Source: Cricetomys ansorgei
Taxonomy: Eukaryota > Chordata > Mammalia > Rodentia > Nesomyidae
DNA length: 64,000 nt
Assembly (NCBI GenBank): GCA_026225945.1
Contig: JAMJFZ010000175.1
Span: forward strand, 1-64,000
Reading direction: 5' to 3'
The notes beneath the pieces were generated by a model. That model was not told where the DNA came from. It ran no database searches and saw only the letters and a list, made by a program, of their open reading frames with translations. Below are positions 11,805-23,209 of the stretch, one piece after another (positions within the stretch are counted from its first letter, which is position 1; each line of letters begins with the position of its first letter). Position numbers and translations under genes: made by a program.

Positions 11805-13258
11805 GTAGACTTGTGGGGAATGGTAATGTCTGACTCAGAGGGTGCTTTGGGGAACCCGGAGCCAGGTGGGACCTTTGAAGGGAGGGGTGCAGCTCCTCAA
11901 TCTATTAGACAGAAGAGTGGCTTCAGAGCTTGAAGTAAGATCAGTTGCATGCTAGTCAGATCTATCAATACTCGAGGAACCTTCATTTTCACGGGAGACA
12001 GGAACAGGGTCTTAAGTATTGTGCCAACTGATGTGAGATCTAATCCCATGTACAGTCTTGCCCTGGCCCATAGGCCGGAGTTCAAGTTGAAACATGTCTG
12101 TGTGGTGTCCCCGACCTTTCTGTTTTAACCATCACTTACCTGTTACAGTTTGAGGGGAAATGGTACACCATTGCCTTGGCCACTAACAAAAGAGACAAGA
12201 TAGAAGACGGAGGCAGCATGAGAGTGTTTGTGGAGTCCACCCATGTCTACAAGAACGACTCCTTAGAATTTAAATTCCATACCAAGTAAGTTTGGTGCTC
12301 TTAGCTGAGAGAGAGGAAACGGAAGCCTGGCGTGATCTCAGGCACGTGCGTGCGTGCACACACACACACACACACAGTGTCCCTCACAGCATGTACGTGG
12401 ACACACACACACTGAGTCTGTAGCCAAAATGACAGTCCCTCATCTGAAAGGAATCAAGATTTAATACCCAGGTTTTTTCCAAGAGTCAGAGGCAAGAGGT
12501 GGAGACAGGAATCCATTCCCTGGGAGTGCAATAAACAAAAGTGCGGAGACATTTCCTTAACCATAAGTAACGAGACATGTAGCATAGCCTGATTATATGA
12601 TCTCAAATGAAATGTTTCTTATTAGTTGTTAGCCAAAGACATTCAGCCCTTTCTACCCACATTTTCCTGCAGTAAAAGGGGATAATAATAACTCTTCTCT
12701 ATGGATTTGGGGGGCCATGCCGGGCAACATTTGCAAAGTACTAATTTGAGGCAGATGGCAGGCATCTGGCTGATGATCTGCACAGGTGGCTGAAACAGCG
12801 GCAGTGACTCTGGGGAGGGAGTCACAGTTGTAACAGGGATGCAGAGCGTTGTCATTCTTTTCAAAATGAAATAGGCAAATATGTAATTCCCGAAGTATCA
12901 AATGTAAGTGAGATTATACAAATAAAAGCTTTTTGTTAATTTTACAAAACTATTCAAAAGTTAAATGGAGTCAGGAACTGGAGATAGGGGTAGAGGATGA
13001 GGAAGCTGGGCACGTCAATATCCCTTAAATACCAGCTCACTCTCTTTTACAGAGAAGATGGAGAGTGCACCGAACTGCATGTAGTCTGTGACAAAATAGG
13101 AAAGAATAAATATTATACCTACTGTAAGTATATAAAGTATATAAAGTATCTACAAGGAATTTAGTAAATCATAACATCTTCAGAGTGTGTGTGTATGTGT
13201 GTGTGCATGTGTATGTGTGTTTGAATCTCTCTCTCTGCTGTGTGTGTGTGTGTTTGAA

Positions 13259-13305
<47 letters not shown>

Positions 13306-14574
13306 ATGTTTTGCTGGGGACTGAACTCAGGGCCTTGTACATACTAGTCAAACTCTCCACTACTGAACTATGCCGCAGCCCTCTTCAGAATCTCAACCAT
13401 TTCCTGATCATTGTTTATGTAGCTAACATGATAGGGTCTTCTACTTGCTAGCATCCTTCCTGCCATCTATCTGATTCTGCCCAGTGGCTACCCACCACCA
13501 GTGCACATCACTCAGGATTCAGCAGCAGGTATTTGCTGCAGCGAGCTCATCACAGACAAGAGACACGTCCCTGGAAGCTGCTGAGGGAGGAAGAGAGGCC
13601 TCAGCGGGGATGGTGGAGGGTAAATTGCTGCTGTGGCCAAGTTCACCAGTGGTCAAACTATCAGTGTCCTTTTTCTTAGAAATTACTTCGTGAATTCTGG
13701 AAAGCTACAGATGGAAAGCATCAGACGTTTTCACCCATCTCTTCCAGGATATGCATTTTAATTTTTCATATGTGGGATGAAACAGGTAAAAGGGTTTCCA
13801 TTATTTCCTGTGGACGAAAGGGTTTCTGAACGGTGTTCCATTTCCTCCACAGATGACGGACGTAATGAATTCTCTATACTCGAAACAGACTATGATAATT
13901 ATATTGTGTATCATCTCATTAATTTGAACAATGGGGACACATTCGAGATGTTGGAACTCTATGGTAGGGTATTTTCACATACATACTGATCTTGGGGTGG
14001 CTCTAGGATGTCTTCCCAGTCTGGTCCCGCACTGCCTCTCACCCCCTGAAGGCAGATGCTCACCTTTGTCATCCCTCAGGCTCAATGATGGGAGGACTCC
14101 GAAATCTCTCAGTATTCCAGATAGTTTCCGGACAGACCATATCCGTGCCTGTCAATCATGTTGTCCATCATTGTCATCCTTATAGAGGAGCCCTGTGCCC
14201 TCGTTCAGCTCTGTGGTCCATGCAGGAGATGCACTCACCACTGTCATCGTTGCTCTCTTCACAGGCAGAAACGAAGATTTGCCTCCAGAGATCAAGGAAA
14301 AGTTTGTGGATATATGCCAAGAATATGGAATCGACGAAGATCATATAATTGACCTAACCAAGGAAGGTAAGTCAGGATTCATCTGTTTTTTTTCTTCCTG
14401 ATTTTTATGTCATAGAAGGGGCAAACCCAAGGGAATGGCGGTCAGCCATTTGTTGCAAGCTGGAGAAGCATCTGATTTCTTTGAGGGATATAAGGTAGAC
14501 TTGGTACCTGAACATGTTCTTGTTCCTACCTTACAGATCGATGTCTCCAGGCCCGAGATGGAGGAAACGCCTGA
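11709..14574 (+). CDS. Major urinary protein-like lipocalin, intact, 184 aa, six coding exons (copy 1)
   Basis: Joining 11709-11804, 12149-12285, 13053-13123, 13853-13963, 14265-14366 and 14537-14574 gives 555 nt with no internal stop. Every intron is GT-AG and codon phases agree at each junction. The product has an N-terminal signal peptide (about residues 1-19, rich in Leu), the lipocalin GxW motif (GKW, 35-37), the second conserved region TDYDNY (113-118), and a C-terminal DRCLQAR segment as in MUPs. Cys83 and Cys175 match the MUP disulphide pair and Cys156 matches the free MUP cysteine. Cys90 looks extra, Asn68-Asp-Ser is a possible N-glycosylation site, and GGNA extends the usual C-terminus. 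MUPs (about 180 aa) are secreted eight-stranded barrels that carry small volatile pheromones or act as protein signals in urine, saliva or other secretions. That role is inferred from the family. The start has A at -3, a TATA-like box about 85 bp upstream, and encodes the signal peptide. Confidence 0.92.
12149..12285 (+). CDS. Lipocalin copy 1, exon 2 (GxW exon)
   Basis: The acceptor is ttacag and the donor is gtaagt. The 137-nt exon encodes residues 33-77 plus two bases of codon 78. It contains the GKW signature of strand A and the Asn-Asp-Ser sequon. Confidence 0.92.
12352..12377 (+). repeat. (CA)n microsatellite in lipocalin intron 2
   Basis: A run of CA repeats follows gtgcgtgcgtg about 65 nt after the exon 2 donor. 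The copy-2 equivalent is at 42831-42850. Confidence 0.85.
12655..12760 (+). repeat. Possible MIR SINE fragment, intron 2
   Basis: The stretch gcagtaaaaggggataataa resembles the MIR core and 3' region. The match is short and by eye. Copy 2 has it at 43142-43240. Confidence 0.35.
13053..13123 (+). CDS. Lipocalin copy 1, exon 3
   Basis: The acceptor is ttttacag and the donor is gtaagt. The 71-nt exon supplies Cys83, the partner of the C-terminal cysteine, and an additional Cys90. It is the exon broken in copy 2. Confidence 0.92.
13185..13308 (+). repeat. (TG)n microsatellite in lipocalin intron 3, short allele (copy 1)
   Basis: About 120 bp of TG repeats are interrupted by catg and ttgaatct units. 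An ID-like antisense fragment follows (13310-13382). The copy-2 array is more than twice as long. Confidence 0.9.
13310..13382 (-). repeat. ID/tRNA-derived SINE fragment, antisense, intron 3
   Basis: The stretch ttgctggggactgaactcag and its continuation gtacatactagtcaaactct is the reverse complement of an ID-type SINE body (gtagctcagtggtagagt class). Copy 2 carries it at 43950-44023. Confidence 0.55.
13853..13963 (+). CDS. Lipocalin copy 1, exon 4
   Basis: The acceptor is ctccacag and the donor is gtaggg. The 111-nt exon matches the mouse Mup exon 4 size as I recall it. It encodes the DGRNEF...TDYDNY region, the second conserved lipocalin block and nearby barrel strands. Confidence 0.92.
14265..14366 (+). 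CDS. Lipocalin copy 1, exon 5
   Basis: The acceptor is cttcacag and the donor is gtaagt. The 102-nt exon encodes the C-terminal helix (around PPEIKEKFVDICQEYG) with the cysteine that is free in MUPs. Confidence 0.92.
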
Positions 14575-14582
14575 GCCTCCAG
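14537..14582 (+). CDS. Lipocalin copy 1, exon 6 with stop codon
   Basis: The acceptor is ccttacag. The coding part ends at a TGA (14572-14574) after RCLQARDGGNA, and the exon continues 8 nt to a cag|gtgggc donor. MUPs usually end at the RCLQARE position, so this copy adds four residues. A short last coding exon followed by a separate 3' UTR exon is the Mup gene plan. Confidence 0.85.
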
Positions 14583-15394
14583 GTGGGCTATCTCCAGTGC
14601 AAGCAAGGAGGAGGTGGGCAGGGCTAAGGTCCTTCCAGAAGCATTAGTATTGTGCCTCAAAATTATGGTAAAAATCATTTGATAAGGAACCTTTGAGGAG
14701 AGCCTGTAATTTGGTTTCGAATGATCTGGGTTTGTGATCTAGTCCCACCATGAGCTTTTAAGCAAGTGATCCAAGCAATCAAACAAGAAAACAAGAACGT
14801 GTACTTTACGTCTCTATGGTTGTGTAAAAAAGGGCTCGGCAGTGAGAAAAATGTGATTAAGAGTTAATGTTTGAAATAGAAAGAGTTCAAAGACGTGAGG
14901 ACAGGTACTCAGCAGCATCTGTGGTCCACTTCCCTCCCTTTCCTGGTGAAACCATCTTCCTTTGAACTCTGTACAAACTTGGCTTCTCACCTGGGAGCGG
15001 ACCTGTCTGATAGCCTGTGCTGCGGTCTGGAGAACAGACTGTGAGTCCCTTCATGTGTCCCTTCTCTCTCGGATAATGTGTACAAGTCTTACAAGGTAGC
15101 CCAGGCTTTTATCACTGTTCCTCAATTTGCTGAAAACTCTTCAGAGCTTCTTATGCCAAAGAGAGGGAGAACAAGCCTCAGCTCCTTCATCACTTCCTTT
15201 TATTTTCCATATATCATAAGTAAGGAAAAAGTCATCTTTGTGCCCCGTATTCTGGCAAATGACATCGGTTAGACTGCAGGGAAAGATCTGTTTCTTCACC
15301 CTTTGTTCTATACAACAGAATGTCTCTGTATCTTGAAGTCAATCCAAGCCGTGCTTTAAAGAGTTTCTGTGTTCTTTCTCCCTGGCTCATTCAG

Positions 15395-15660
15395 CGTTGA
15401 GTGGAGACTTCTCATCTGGACCCCAGCATCAACCCTTCCTGTCCGCACAGCATCCTGTGATGAGTGTGTGGTCGGATTCCCATCGGTGTCCCACAGGAAA
15501 TCATGATACCCTAGTCTCCAAGATCTTCCCTAATTACCCTGGGTGACTCATCAAGAATCAAAGGCTTTCTTTAAATTTCTTTTCTGCCATACCCATGACA
15601 ATTCCCCATGAATGAATGTCTTCCTCTTCCTGTTCAATAAATGATTACCCTTGCAGTAAC
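15395..15660 (+). other. Lipocalin copy 1, exon 7 (3' UTR) with poly(A) signal
   Basis: An acceptor (attcag) precedes a noncoding stretch starting cgttgagtggagacttctc, which resembles Mup 3' UTR sequence as I recall it. AATAAA lies at 15636-15641, and cleavage probably falls about 15-25 nt later. The exact 3' end is not determined. Confidence 0.75.
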
Positions 15661-16046
15661 GTATAGGTCTCCTTGTCCAGGCAAATGGGTTGAGTGTGGG
15701 TGAGACGGGCCTCCCGAGCTCCCCACCCAAGTTCCTTCACGTCCTGGCATTCAACCTGAGTCTCTGGATTTTACCCCTCTGCGGTAATTCCAAGTCCGGA
15801 TGAGTGCTGCCTGCTCTTCTGTTCTCCTGTTTTAGTGGCCTTATAAGGACCATAGGAACACGAGGACATGCCTCATGAAAAAAAAAAAGGATGGTTTGGT
15901 CATTAGAGGCACAAAAGCTAAAGAGAAAAGGCTGCCTGAACCCTAGAGCGTGCTCTGACCCCTAGATCAAGAGATTCAATAGGTTCAAGCTCATGACTCC
16001 TGAGGTCTTGGTGTAACCTGCCAAAATATGGCAAAATGCTATTGAG

Positions 16047-16105
16047 AAAGCCTCTCTCTCTCTCTCTCTCCCTCTCCCTCTCTTTCTCTCTTTTTCTCTC
16101 TCTCC
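16047..16105 (+). repeat. (CT)n microsatellite downstream of lipocalin copy 1
   Basis: The run is CT-rich with ccc and ttt interruptions. Copy 2: 46691-46748. Confidence 0.85.
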
Positions 16106-17165
16106 TCCCACCCCACCCTGATAGATTTTTACTCTATTCCCTAGTCTGGCCTGAAGTTCCGGGGTCCAAGTTATTCTTTACCACAGCCTTCCAAGTGACT
16201 GCAACCACGCCCACGTCCTTCCATGCCCGATTTTCATTTTTAATCTTGGCATTTAAGAGACAAAGAAAAAAAAAATCTGTGGAAACCTAGCTATCCTTGA
16301 GAATACTTAGAAAAGAAATAGGTACACTCCGGGATTCTGTTGACGATAAGAAACGTCTTGACAGTGCCACCATGAGTCACCAGACCACAACCCAGAGAAA
16401 GGACAGAAAACCCTTGGCTATTTCCAGGGCAAGATGGCAGCTTGAGTTCGCCCCAAAGCCTGCCCCTTCCACACCAAACCCTGTGTGGAAAGGAGGTATG
16501 AAATATTAAAAACATTCAAAGTCAAGGAGGTGATTGCATACATGAGAAACGGAGGGAAGGAGAAAGGGAAGCATGAGGGTGGACAGGGTAGAAAGGTGCT
16601 GTTCTCCAGGCTCTGGGGACAGACTTCAGCTGAGCGAGCAGACAGGGTTGGGGACACCTGCCACAGAGTCCCGACAGGGATGCCTGAGGAAGACGTGCCC
16701 CGCAGAGGAGCAAAGGCTGAGGTAGAATGATTTGGAGAACAGCTCCCCACCCCTACTTGGACTATTGCCTGTGGCTGAAGACACCACAGCACCACCCATT
16801 TGAACGATCAAAGCATATGCTGACATCTTGAGACTGACCTGACTTTTAGATCTAAGAGTCCCTATTTCAATGAGCTGTCCAGCTGTTCATGCCTAGCCCA
16901 GAATGCTTTATTAGACATTAAAAAAAATACCATAAAATAAAAAAACCTCAACATTAGCCAAGGTCATTCTGGGATCATAAAAACAAGATCATTTTGCCAT
17001 TTATAAACATGTCTACCATCTGGCTAAAATGAGCCAAATCTACTTCACCAATTACAGAGTTAGCCTTATGTTTGTCTTACTTTTTGTAAATAGGATTTAT
17101 TGGGCTTTCTAATCACTGATCTGCCATTGTTCGCCAATAGCATCCACCCTAGAGCTTTCTGGGTT
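16106..17165. other. No gene recognised
   Basis: A 125-codon minus-strand ORF (16418-16795) is kept in copy 2 (47062-47439) but has no recognisable domain. Its conservation is explained by the recent duplication. Confidence 0.5.
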
Positions 17166-17174
17166 CCTTGTTTC

Positions 17175-17512
17175 ATTCCTTTTGTTTAAAGGTGGTTTCG
17201 TGTGCATTTGTGTGTGTGCATGCATGTGTGTGCAGGTGCGTGTGAATATATAGAAGCCAGAGGTTGATGTCAAGTGTTTTCCCTTGCTCTCCACCTTCTG
17301 AGATAGACTCTCACTGAAACAAGAGCTTCTGACTTTGGCTGGATGGACCGGCCGGCAACCCCCAGGAGCCCCTGCTTCAGCTTCCCGGGATTGCAGGTGC
17401 ACACCACTATACTTGGCTTCTTCTGTGGATCCTACAGATCCAAACTTAGGCCCTCAGGCTTTCAGGGAAAGCACTTTACTGACTAAGCCAGCTTCCCAGC
17501 TCAGGCTCTTTC
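17175..17512 (-). mobile_element. B4-type SINE, antisense
   Basis: A TG-rich start (gtgtgtgtgcatgcatgtgt) leads through gagatagactctcactgaaa and ttgcaggtgcacaccactat to tactgactaagccagcttcc. Copy 2: 47835-48157. Confidence 0.55.
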
Positions 17513-17537
17513 TGAGATGTCCCTGATCCCCTAAGAG

Positions 17538-17775
17538 CCTGGGTTCTCGACCTGTGGGCCTTGAACTTTTTTGGTGGGGGAGGGTCAAACAATACTTTTA
17601 CAGGAGTTGCCTAAAACCATCTGCACATCAGATATTTACATAATGATTCATAGCAGTAACAAAATTACGGTTAAGAGGTAGCAACAAAAACACCTTTATG
17701 GTTGGATATCACCACAACACAAGGAACTGTATTAAAGGGTCCCAGCATTAGGAAAGTTGAGAACTGCTGCAATAG
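17538..17775. mobile_element. hAT-like nonautonomous DNA transposon with inverted termini
   Basis: It starts gggttctcgacctgtgggcc and ends aggaaagttgagaactgctg, so the two ends are inverted relatives of each other. The interior (ttacataatgattcatagca, ttaaagggtcccagcattag) fits a widespread mammalian element. Copy 2: 48184-48415. Confidence 0.6.
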
Positions 17776-18001
17776 TAGACTGGTAAGCCCAACATTATTT
17801 TACTTCCAATTATGTCCCTAATGGTCTTCAGGGGGCCGATATCAACATTTTAAGACAAACTTATACCACACTGTGACTTGGAGCACCAGCCTAAATCATA
17901 AGTGCAGTGCTCCATTTGATGCTGCTCACCTGACATGGGACAGAACCAAGAGAGTCTTCCAAGCTTCTAGTTCGTGAAGCAGGAATAAGGGGGTTTTCAT
18001 G

Positions 18002-18148
18002 GCCAGGCGGTGGTGGCGCAGGCCTTTAATCCCAGCACTGGGAGGCAGAGGCAGGTGGATCTCTGTGAGTTTGAGGCCAGCCTGGTCTACAGAGTGAGTT
18101 CCAGAACAGCCAGAGTTACAACAGAGGAACCCTGTCTGGAAAAAACAA

Positions 18149-18210
<62 letters not shown>
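18002..18210 (+). mobile_element. B1 SINE with (GA)n tail
   Basis: The sequence gccaggcggtggtggcgcag...gtttgaggccagcctggtct is followed by about 55 bp of GA repeats. Copy 2 (48646-48846) has a shorter GA run. Confidence 0.88.
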
Positions 18211-18215
<5 letters not shown>

Positions 18216-18311
18216 TGTCAGCCCTCCTAGCCTCTTAAGAGAATAGATTTAGTGGAGAAGGAAAGGGCCTAGTGTCAAACCGTTTACTACTTAGCTAGGC
18301 TGCTATAAGAA

Positions 18312-18680
18312 AATCCCAGGGCTTGGACGATGACTCAGTTGGTAAGGAGCTCACTGTACAAGTGTGAGGGTCTGAATGTGACCCCCAGAACCCACATAAA
18401 GAAAGCCGAGCTTGGTGGAGCATGGAGGCACAGGTTTGTGATCCCAGCACTGTGGAGGTGGAGACCTGCAGATTGCTGCGGCTCACCTTGCTGCCAGCCA
18501 GCCCGGCCTCTAGCTCAGCCTGCTGGGCTTCAGGCAAAAGACAGACCTAGTCTCTAAATTCAGTGTGCAGCCTCTGGTGAACAACAGTCAAGGTTGAGTT
18601 CTGGCCTCCATACACACATGCACACATTCATACAAGCAAAGCTGCACCAGTACACACATACATACATGGGTCACACATGT

Positions 18681-18720
<40 letters not shown>
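18312..18720 (+). mobile_element. B4-type SINE with (CA)n tail
   Basis: Gggcttggacgatgactcag...gtgatcccagcactgtggag...ggcctccatacacacatgca is followed by a perfect (AC)n run to 18718. Copy 2: 48953-49354. Confidence 0.6.
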
Positions 18721-18721
<1 letters not shown>

Positions 18722-18729
18722 CCCTGTGG

Positions 18730-19650
18730 TAAACCAATATGGCTCAGGGAAGGTAGAATTAATTTCTCTCTCACTGTGTTCATTTTTCAGGAAACTGTTT
18801 CTTTCTTTATATTATCCCCTTGGGACCATTTCCTCATCCACATGGTACAAGATAGGAGGGGACAGTGGGTGACACCCTGTCTTCTGTTCACTCTACTCTG
18901 CCTCTGACTTCCAGAAGGTTCTGTACTCCACGTCTGATTCCCACTTCCTGTTTGCTCAGATTCAGAGCGATTACCTGGAGGATTAAAGAGCCATCTGCTT
19001 CATCGCAAAGGCCAGGCGTGAGTTTCTCTGGGCAGCACAAATTCCTCAAGAACGCAGAGGGTGCTTGCTGTGTTTGCCTCTCAACCTCTCTATGTCTCGG
19101 TAGATATCTAGACGCAGATTTAAGTCTGGAATTTTCTAAATGACCTTCTATGGCTTCCCTACGCTCTTCCCTGCCCCTTCATTTGATGGTGGCCATTTTG
19201 AAGTGATCTACAACAGCTGACTTGAGTGGAGTGGCTCTTTGACTCCTTCCCCTCAGTCCTCCAGGCTCTCGGCAGCCTTTTTCACCCGTGGCTAGGCCTC
19301 TAAACCCCTGCCAGACCCTGAAGCTGCACTGAATGCAATGTACACTTCCCCTCGAGGAGCTTCAGAGTGCCTTTGGCTGTTCACTGATGGATAGTCCCCA
19401 CCAAGGAATATGACCAAATATAATTTGTCAAACTCAATCTTCTTCAGAAAGTCTGCCCCTTCCTACATGTTCACCAGAGTTTTACTGAGTGTCCTTGTAT
19501 TTCCATGCCTCTTCCAAACTGGGTAGAACTTGCTTCCTTTCTTGATAGTATACACTGGAGTCTCCATGCTGGTGTGGTTAGCCGGTTCCCGGATACCAGT
19601 GAGTTCAGAGACGACTGCTCTACTGTGCCGCTTTCTTCTTTCGCAAATCG
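18730..19650. other. No gene recognised
   Basis: No coding signal or clear repeat was seen. Small copy-number differences in homopolymers separate this stretch from 49360-50270. Confidence 0.45.
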
Positions 19651-19654
19651 CTTT

Positions 19655-19800
19655 TGTTTTCTGTTGTTTTCTTTAGACAGGCTCTCTCTGTGGTAGCGCT
19701 GGCTGGCTTGGAGCTTGATACATAGCCCAGGCTAACCTTGAAACTCACAAAAACTGCCTCCCGAGTATGAGAATTAAGGGATATGCCACCATGCACAGTA
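19655..19800 (-). mobile_element. B1 SINE fragment, antisense
   Basis: The segment ttctttagacaggctctctc, gagcttgatacatagcccag and aattaagggatatgccacca is the reverse complement of a diverged B1. Copy 2: 50280-50420. Confidence 0.6.
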
Positions 19801-20184
19801 TCGTATCTATTTTTCTTATGAAAATTTCTTTTTCTTATGGGCAGGCATATGAAAGTTCCTAGAATAGCATAGTCTGCTGAATTCTCATGTGGTCGCATTC
19901 TCTCTCTCTCTGTTACTTTTACCTTTACCCATGACGTCCATAATGTCCACCAGTGACACCTAATCACACTCATGCCATCAGATCCAGCAGTTTGGAGCCA
20001 GAGTTAGTTTCCAGCTTTTAAGTTTTTGTCGTGTGAAAGTCTTTCACTGTTTCTTATACACAAAGGTGTTTCTGCATTTGCTCTTATTAACTTCAGAGCT
20101 TTATCTATCACATTTAAGTGTTTATTCACTGGCTTCACATACCATGAGAAAATGTCTGAGATAATTAACATACAAAGAAACAAG

Positions 20185-20320
20185 CTAGTGGTGGTGCACG
20201 CCTTTAATCCCGGGACTCGGGAGACAGAGGCAGGTGGATCTCTGTGAGTTCAAGGCCAATCTCTTCTACGTAAGTGAGTTCCAGGCTATCCAGGGTTGCA
20301 TAGTGGAACCTTGTCAAAAG
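20185..20320 (+). mobile_element. B1 SINE with A-rich tail
   Basis: It reads gctagtggtggtgcacgcct...gtgagttcaaggccaatctc and ends in a AAAG-rich tail. Copy 2: 50803-50965. Confidence 0.85.
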
Positions 20321-20349
20321 GAAAAAAAAGAAAGAGAGAAAGAAAGGGA

Positions 20350-21900
20350 GGTGGGGGAATTGGGTTGTTCGAACTCAATTCTGAAGGCTTCATCTAGCAT
20401 CATATGGCCCATTGTGTTCAGCCTCTAACAAGATCAGCACAACCCAATGGGAGCACATGGCAGAGGGAACTGCCCACCTTGTGAGGGCACAGGAAGACAC
20501 CTGTGCACCACGTGTGTGAGGGCACCTATGGAGGCCAGGGGACGGCATCAGAGAGGTGGCGCCTCTCTTCCACCATGGCCTGAGGTTGCCCACGAGCCCC
20601 ATAGCTCCCGAGGTTCTGCAACACCTCATAGTGTGCCACCCTAGGACAGACACAGCCTTTAGCACATGGCTTTGAGGAACCTCATTCAAACCACAGTCTT
20701 CAGTCTAGCTGGAATCTAGCTTTATATGACAAACGAAGCAGGAATCTGCTTTACCAGCATTATTCTGTCTTTGTTCACTGCTTTTTATTGCCACCTCTAT
20801 CAAACAGTCAATCCAGTGTATCCAGAGGGTGACCACAGAGTCCCTTAATAGGCTCATGGACCGATTGGTATGTTCAGGTGCTGATATCACAGTCCTAGCA
20901 AGTTCTGGGTATTTATTTATTTAGATCGTCTACAAATATCCTTGTTTTGCATTGCGACCCACGATGACTAAACCCTCTACTACCAGCCCATTGGAAAAAG
21001 ACACACTGATCTCCCTTTCTGCTAGTTACCTCTAACAGCTGTGCACTGTGGCTGTTCCGAATCTCCTTCCCTGGGGTAAACAAAGCTGTCAAGCTACAGC
21101 CCCAAATGTGCAGTTATTTTTTTGAGTAGTCTTGATATTGTTCCCTTTAAACAGCACACATCTCCTTAGCCTGAGCGGAAGATGTCAGATCAATGTCAAG
21201 TAGATCTCTACTGTAAATATCAAACCAGGACACTCACAGGTCATTTTAGAAAACTGGACAAAGGTAACACTCCTATTCTCTGTCCTTAGATTAGAAGATT
21301 TTTTTTTACCTTTGATGTTTTACAGAGACAGAATTTAGTTGAAACTGTCCCTGTTACCCCTATGGTACTAGTTCAGAAACATTTTACTGAGCTTCCAACA
21401 GTTTTTGATGGAACTGATTGAGAGAATAATGGACAATTCCTGGCTAACCAACTTGCTGAAAAAGGGAACTGGTCTATCAGGCTGATCCAGAGAGCTTGGC
21501 CCTGCTCCTCAGGCTGCTGGGCATCAAAGTTCAAGGTTTATTATCACCCAGCTGCCAGGATCCCCACATCACCACACAACCTCAGAGGTCCCTCCTATCC
21601 ATGGGTTGCACCCTAAGCCTTCCAGTGAGCGTCTGAGCCACAAAGAGGACCAAACTATGTTTTTACTCTATGCGCATACCCACAGCAAAGTTTAATTTAG
21701 ATATATTAAAGATTAACAGCATCTAATATAATAATTACAGTGGTATACTGTAACTCTTACAAAGTTATTCAGAACTTGAAGCTTAATTCTGCAATTTTCT
21801 ATTTTCTAATTTGCAGACTGCAGCCAGCCAACGGCAACTGAAACTAAGGGGATCAAAACAACATACAAGGGGAACATTCAAATCCGTATGTAGGAAATTA
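20350..21900. other. No gene recognised
   Basis: Only short ORFs without domains. The equivalent in copy 2 is 50970-52515. Confidence 0.45.
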
Positions 21901-21902
21901 CC

Positions 21903-22085
21903 TCTGGGGCTGGAGAGATGACGCAATGGTTAAAAGCACTTGCTCTCGCAGCGGACCCGGTTTCAGTTCTCAGGCTCATGGCCGTCTGTCACTCCAGTTC
22001 TAGGGCTTCTGAAGCTGTCCCCAGGCCTCCGCAGGCACCTGCACACACACGGCGCACATACACTTACACCAGCACACACACAGAG
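21903..22085 (+). mobile_element. B2 SINE, sense
   Basis: The B2 head is clear in tggggctggagagatgacgc and aatggttaaaagcacttgct, followed by a CA-rich 3' part. Copy 2: 52521-52700. Confidence 0.8.
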
Positions 22086-22894
22086 TTGAACACGGTAATT
22101 GGGGCATGTGGCTGTCTTTACTTCTTCTTGAAGCCCTACTAAGACCCTAAAAGTGAGAAGCTTCGCAGTGAAGAAAAGAGAGGGGTTGCAGCAGAATTTC
22201 TCTAAGACGGAAAGAATGCAGAGAAGTTATAGCAGACAAGGTTGCTGCTTTCATCTCAGAACACGAGATGGGTAAAGTCAGAAGCTGGCAGCTGGCATAC
22301 AAGGGCTGAGTTAGCCAGGCAGAGAAAGCCAAAGCCCACAGGGGAGGAAGGGCCAAGAAGAGCCAAGGTCTCAGGACGAAAGCTCCAGGTCTGGACGTAA
22401 GGCTAATGTGTGCATTAGCACCCCCTCTGCTGTAAGAGCAGACAGGAGGCAGTGCAGACTGGCCCCAGTGTGGGAGGGGAGAGACAGTAAGAAGTGATAC
22501 GGTTTGGGGTATATTTTAAGAAGAACCTCATAATGATGTGAAACAGAGAGAACGAAGACAAAGAATGACATCTCAGATCTCTGACCCACACAACAGGCAG
22601 TGAAAAGATGGGACTGACATCAGTTGAAAAGAGACCTACAGGAACCAGGGAGGCCAGGAGTTCCAGTATAGACATTAAGTTTGAAGTGCCTATTGAACTG
22701 GCAGGGAACAATGCTAAGCATTTATCGTTATTGTCTTGGTCAGGAAACGTGTCTGCTCTCTACTTCAGACTGTATCTTCACTTTCCTCCCAGTCATTTGT
22801 CTTCTAAGCATCCTTAAAAAGATGGTCTGGGACATAGAAATACTAAAGACGGATAAACTGCCTTGACCCCTATCGGGTCTTTACCTGGAAAGAC

Positions 22895-23205
22895 CCTTTC
22901 AGTTACTTTTCTGGTGCTGTGGGGAAATTTATAGAGGAAAGATTGATTTTATTTCCACGTATGTTTCCAGAGGGTTAGAGTCCATGATGGTGAAGAAGGC
23001 ATGGTAGCAGGTAGAGGAGCAGGCAGCTGGCTGATCACATTTCCATCCGCACACAGGAAGCAGAGCCAGTGAACAGGATCCCACCCCCAGTGACTTCACC
23101 TCCTGAAGGCTCTATAACCTCTCCAAACAGCACCATCGCCGGGGCAATCAGATGTTCAAACACACGGGCCTGTGGGGGACATTTCTCATATGAATGACCA
23201 CAGCT
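22895..23205. mobile_element. Rodent interspersed repeat, same family as the insertion in the keratin pseudogene
   Basis: It starts cagttacttttctggtgctg and ends gatgttcaaacacacgggcc followed by a G-rich tail, the same pattern as 26636-26980. Copy 2: 53510-53822. Confidence 0.5.
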
Positions 23206-23209
23206 GCTG

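Noticed and set aside
16418..16795. 125-codon minus-strand ORF downstream of the lipocalin gene
   Set aside because: No recognisable domain, low-complexity composition, and conserved only because the unit is duplicated.
22415..22711. 98-codon minus-strand ORF, identical in copy 2
   Set aside because: No domain, no splice signals forming a gene, and identity is expected for a young duplication.
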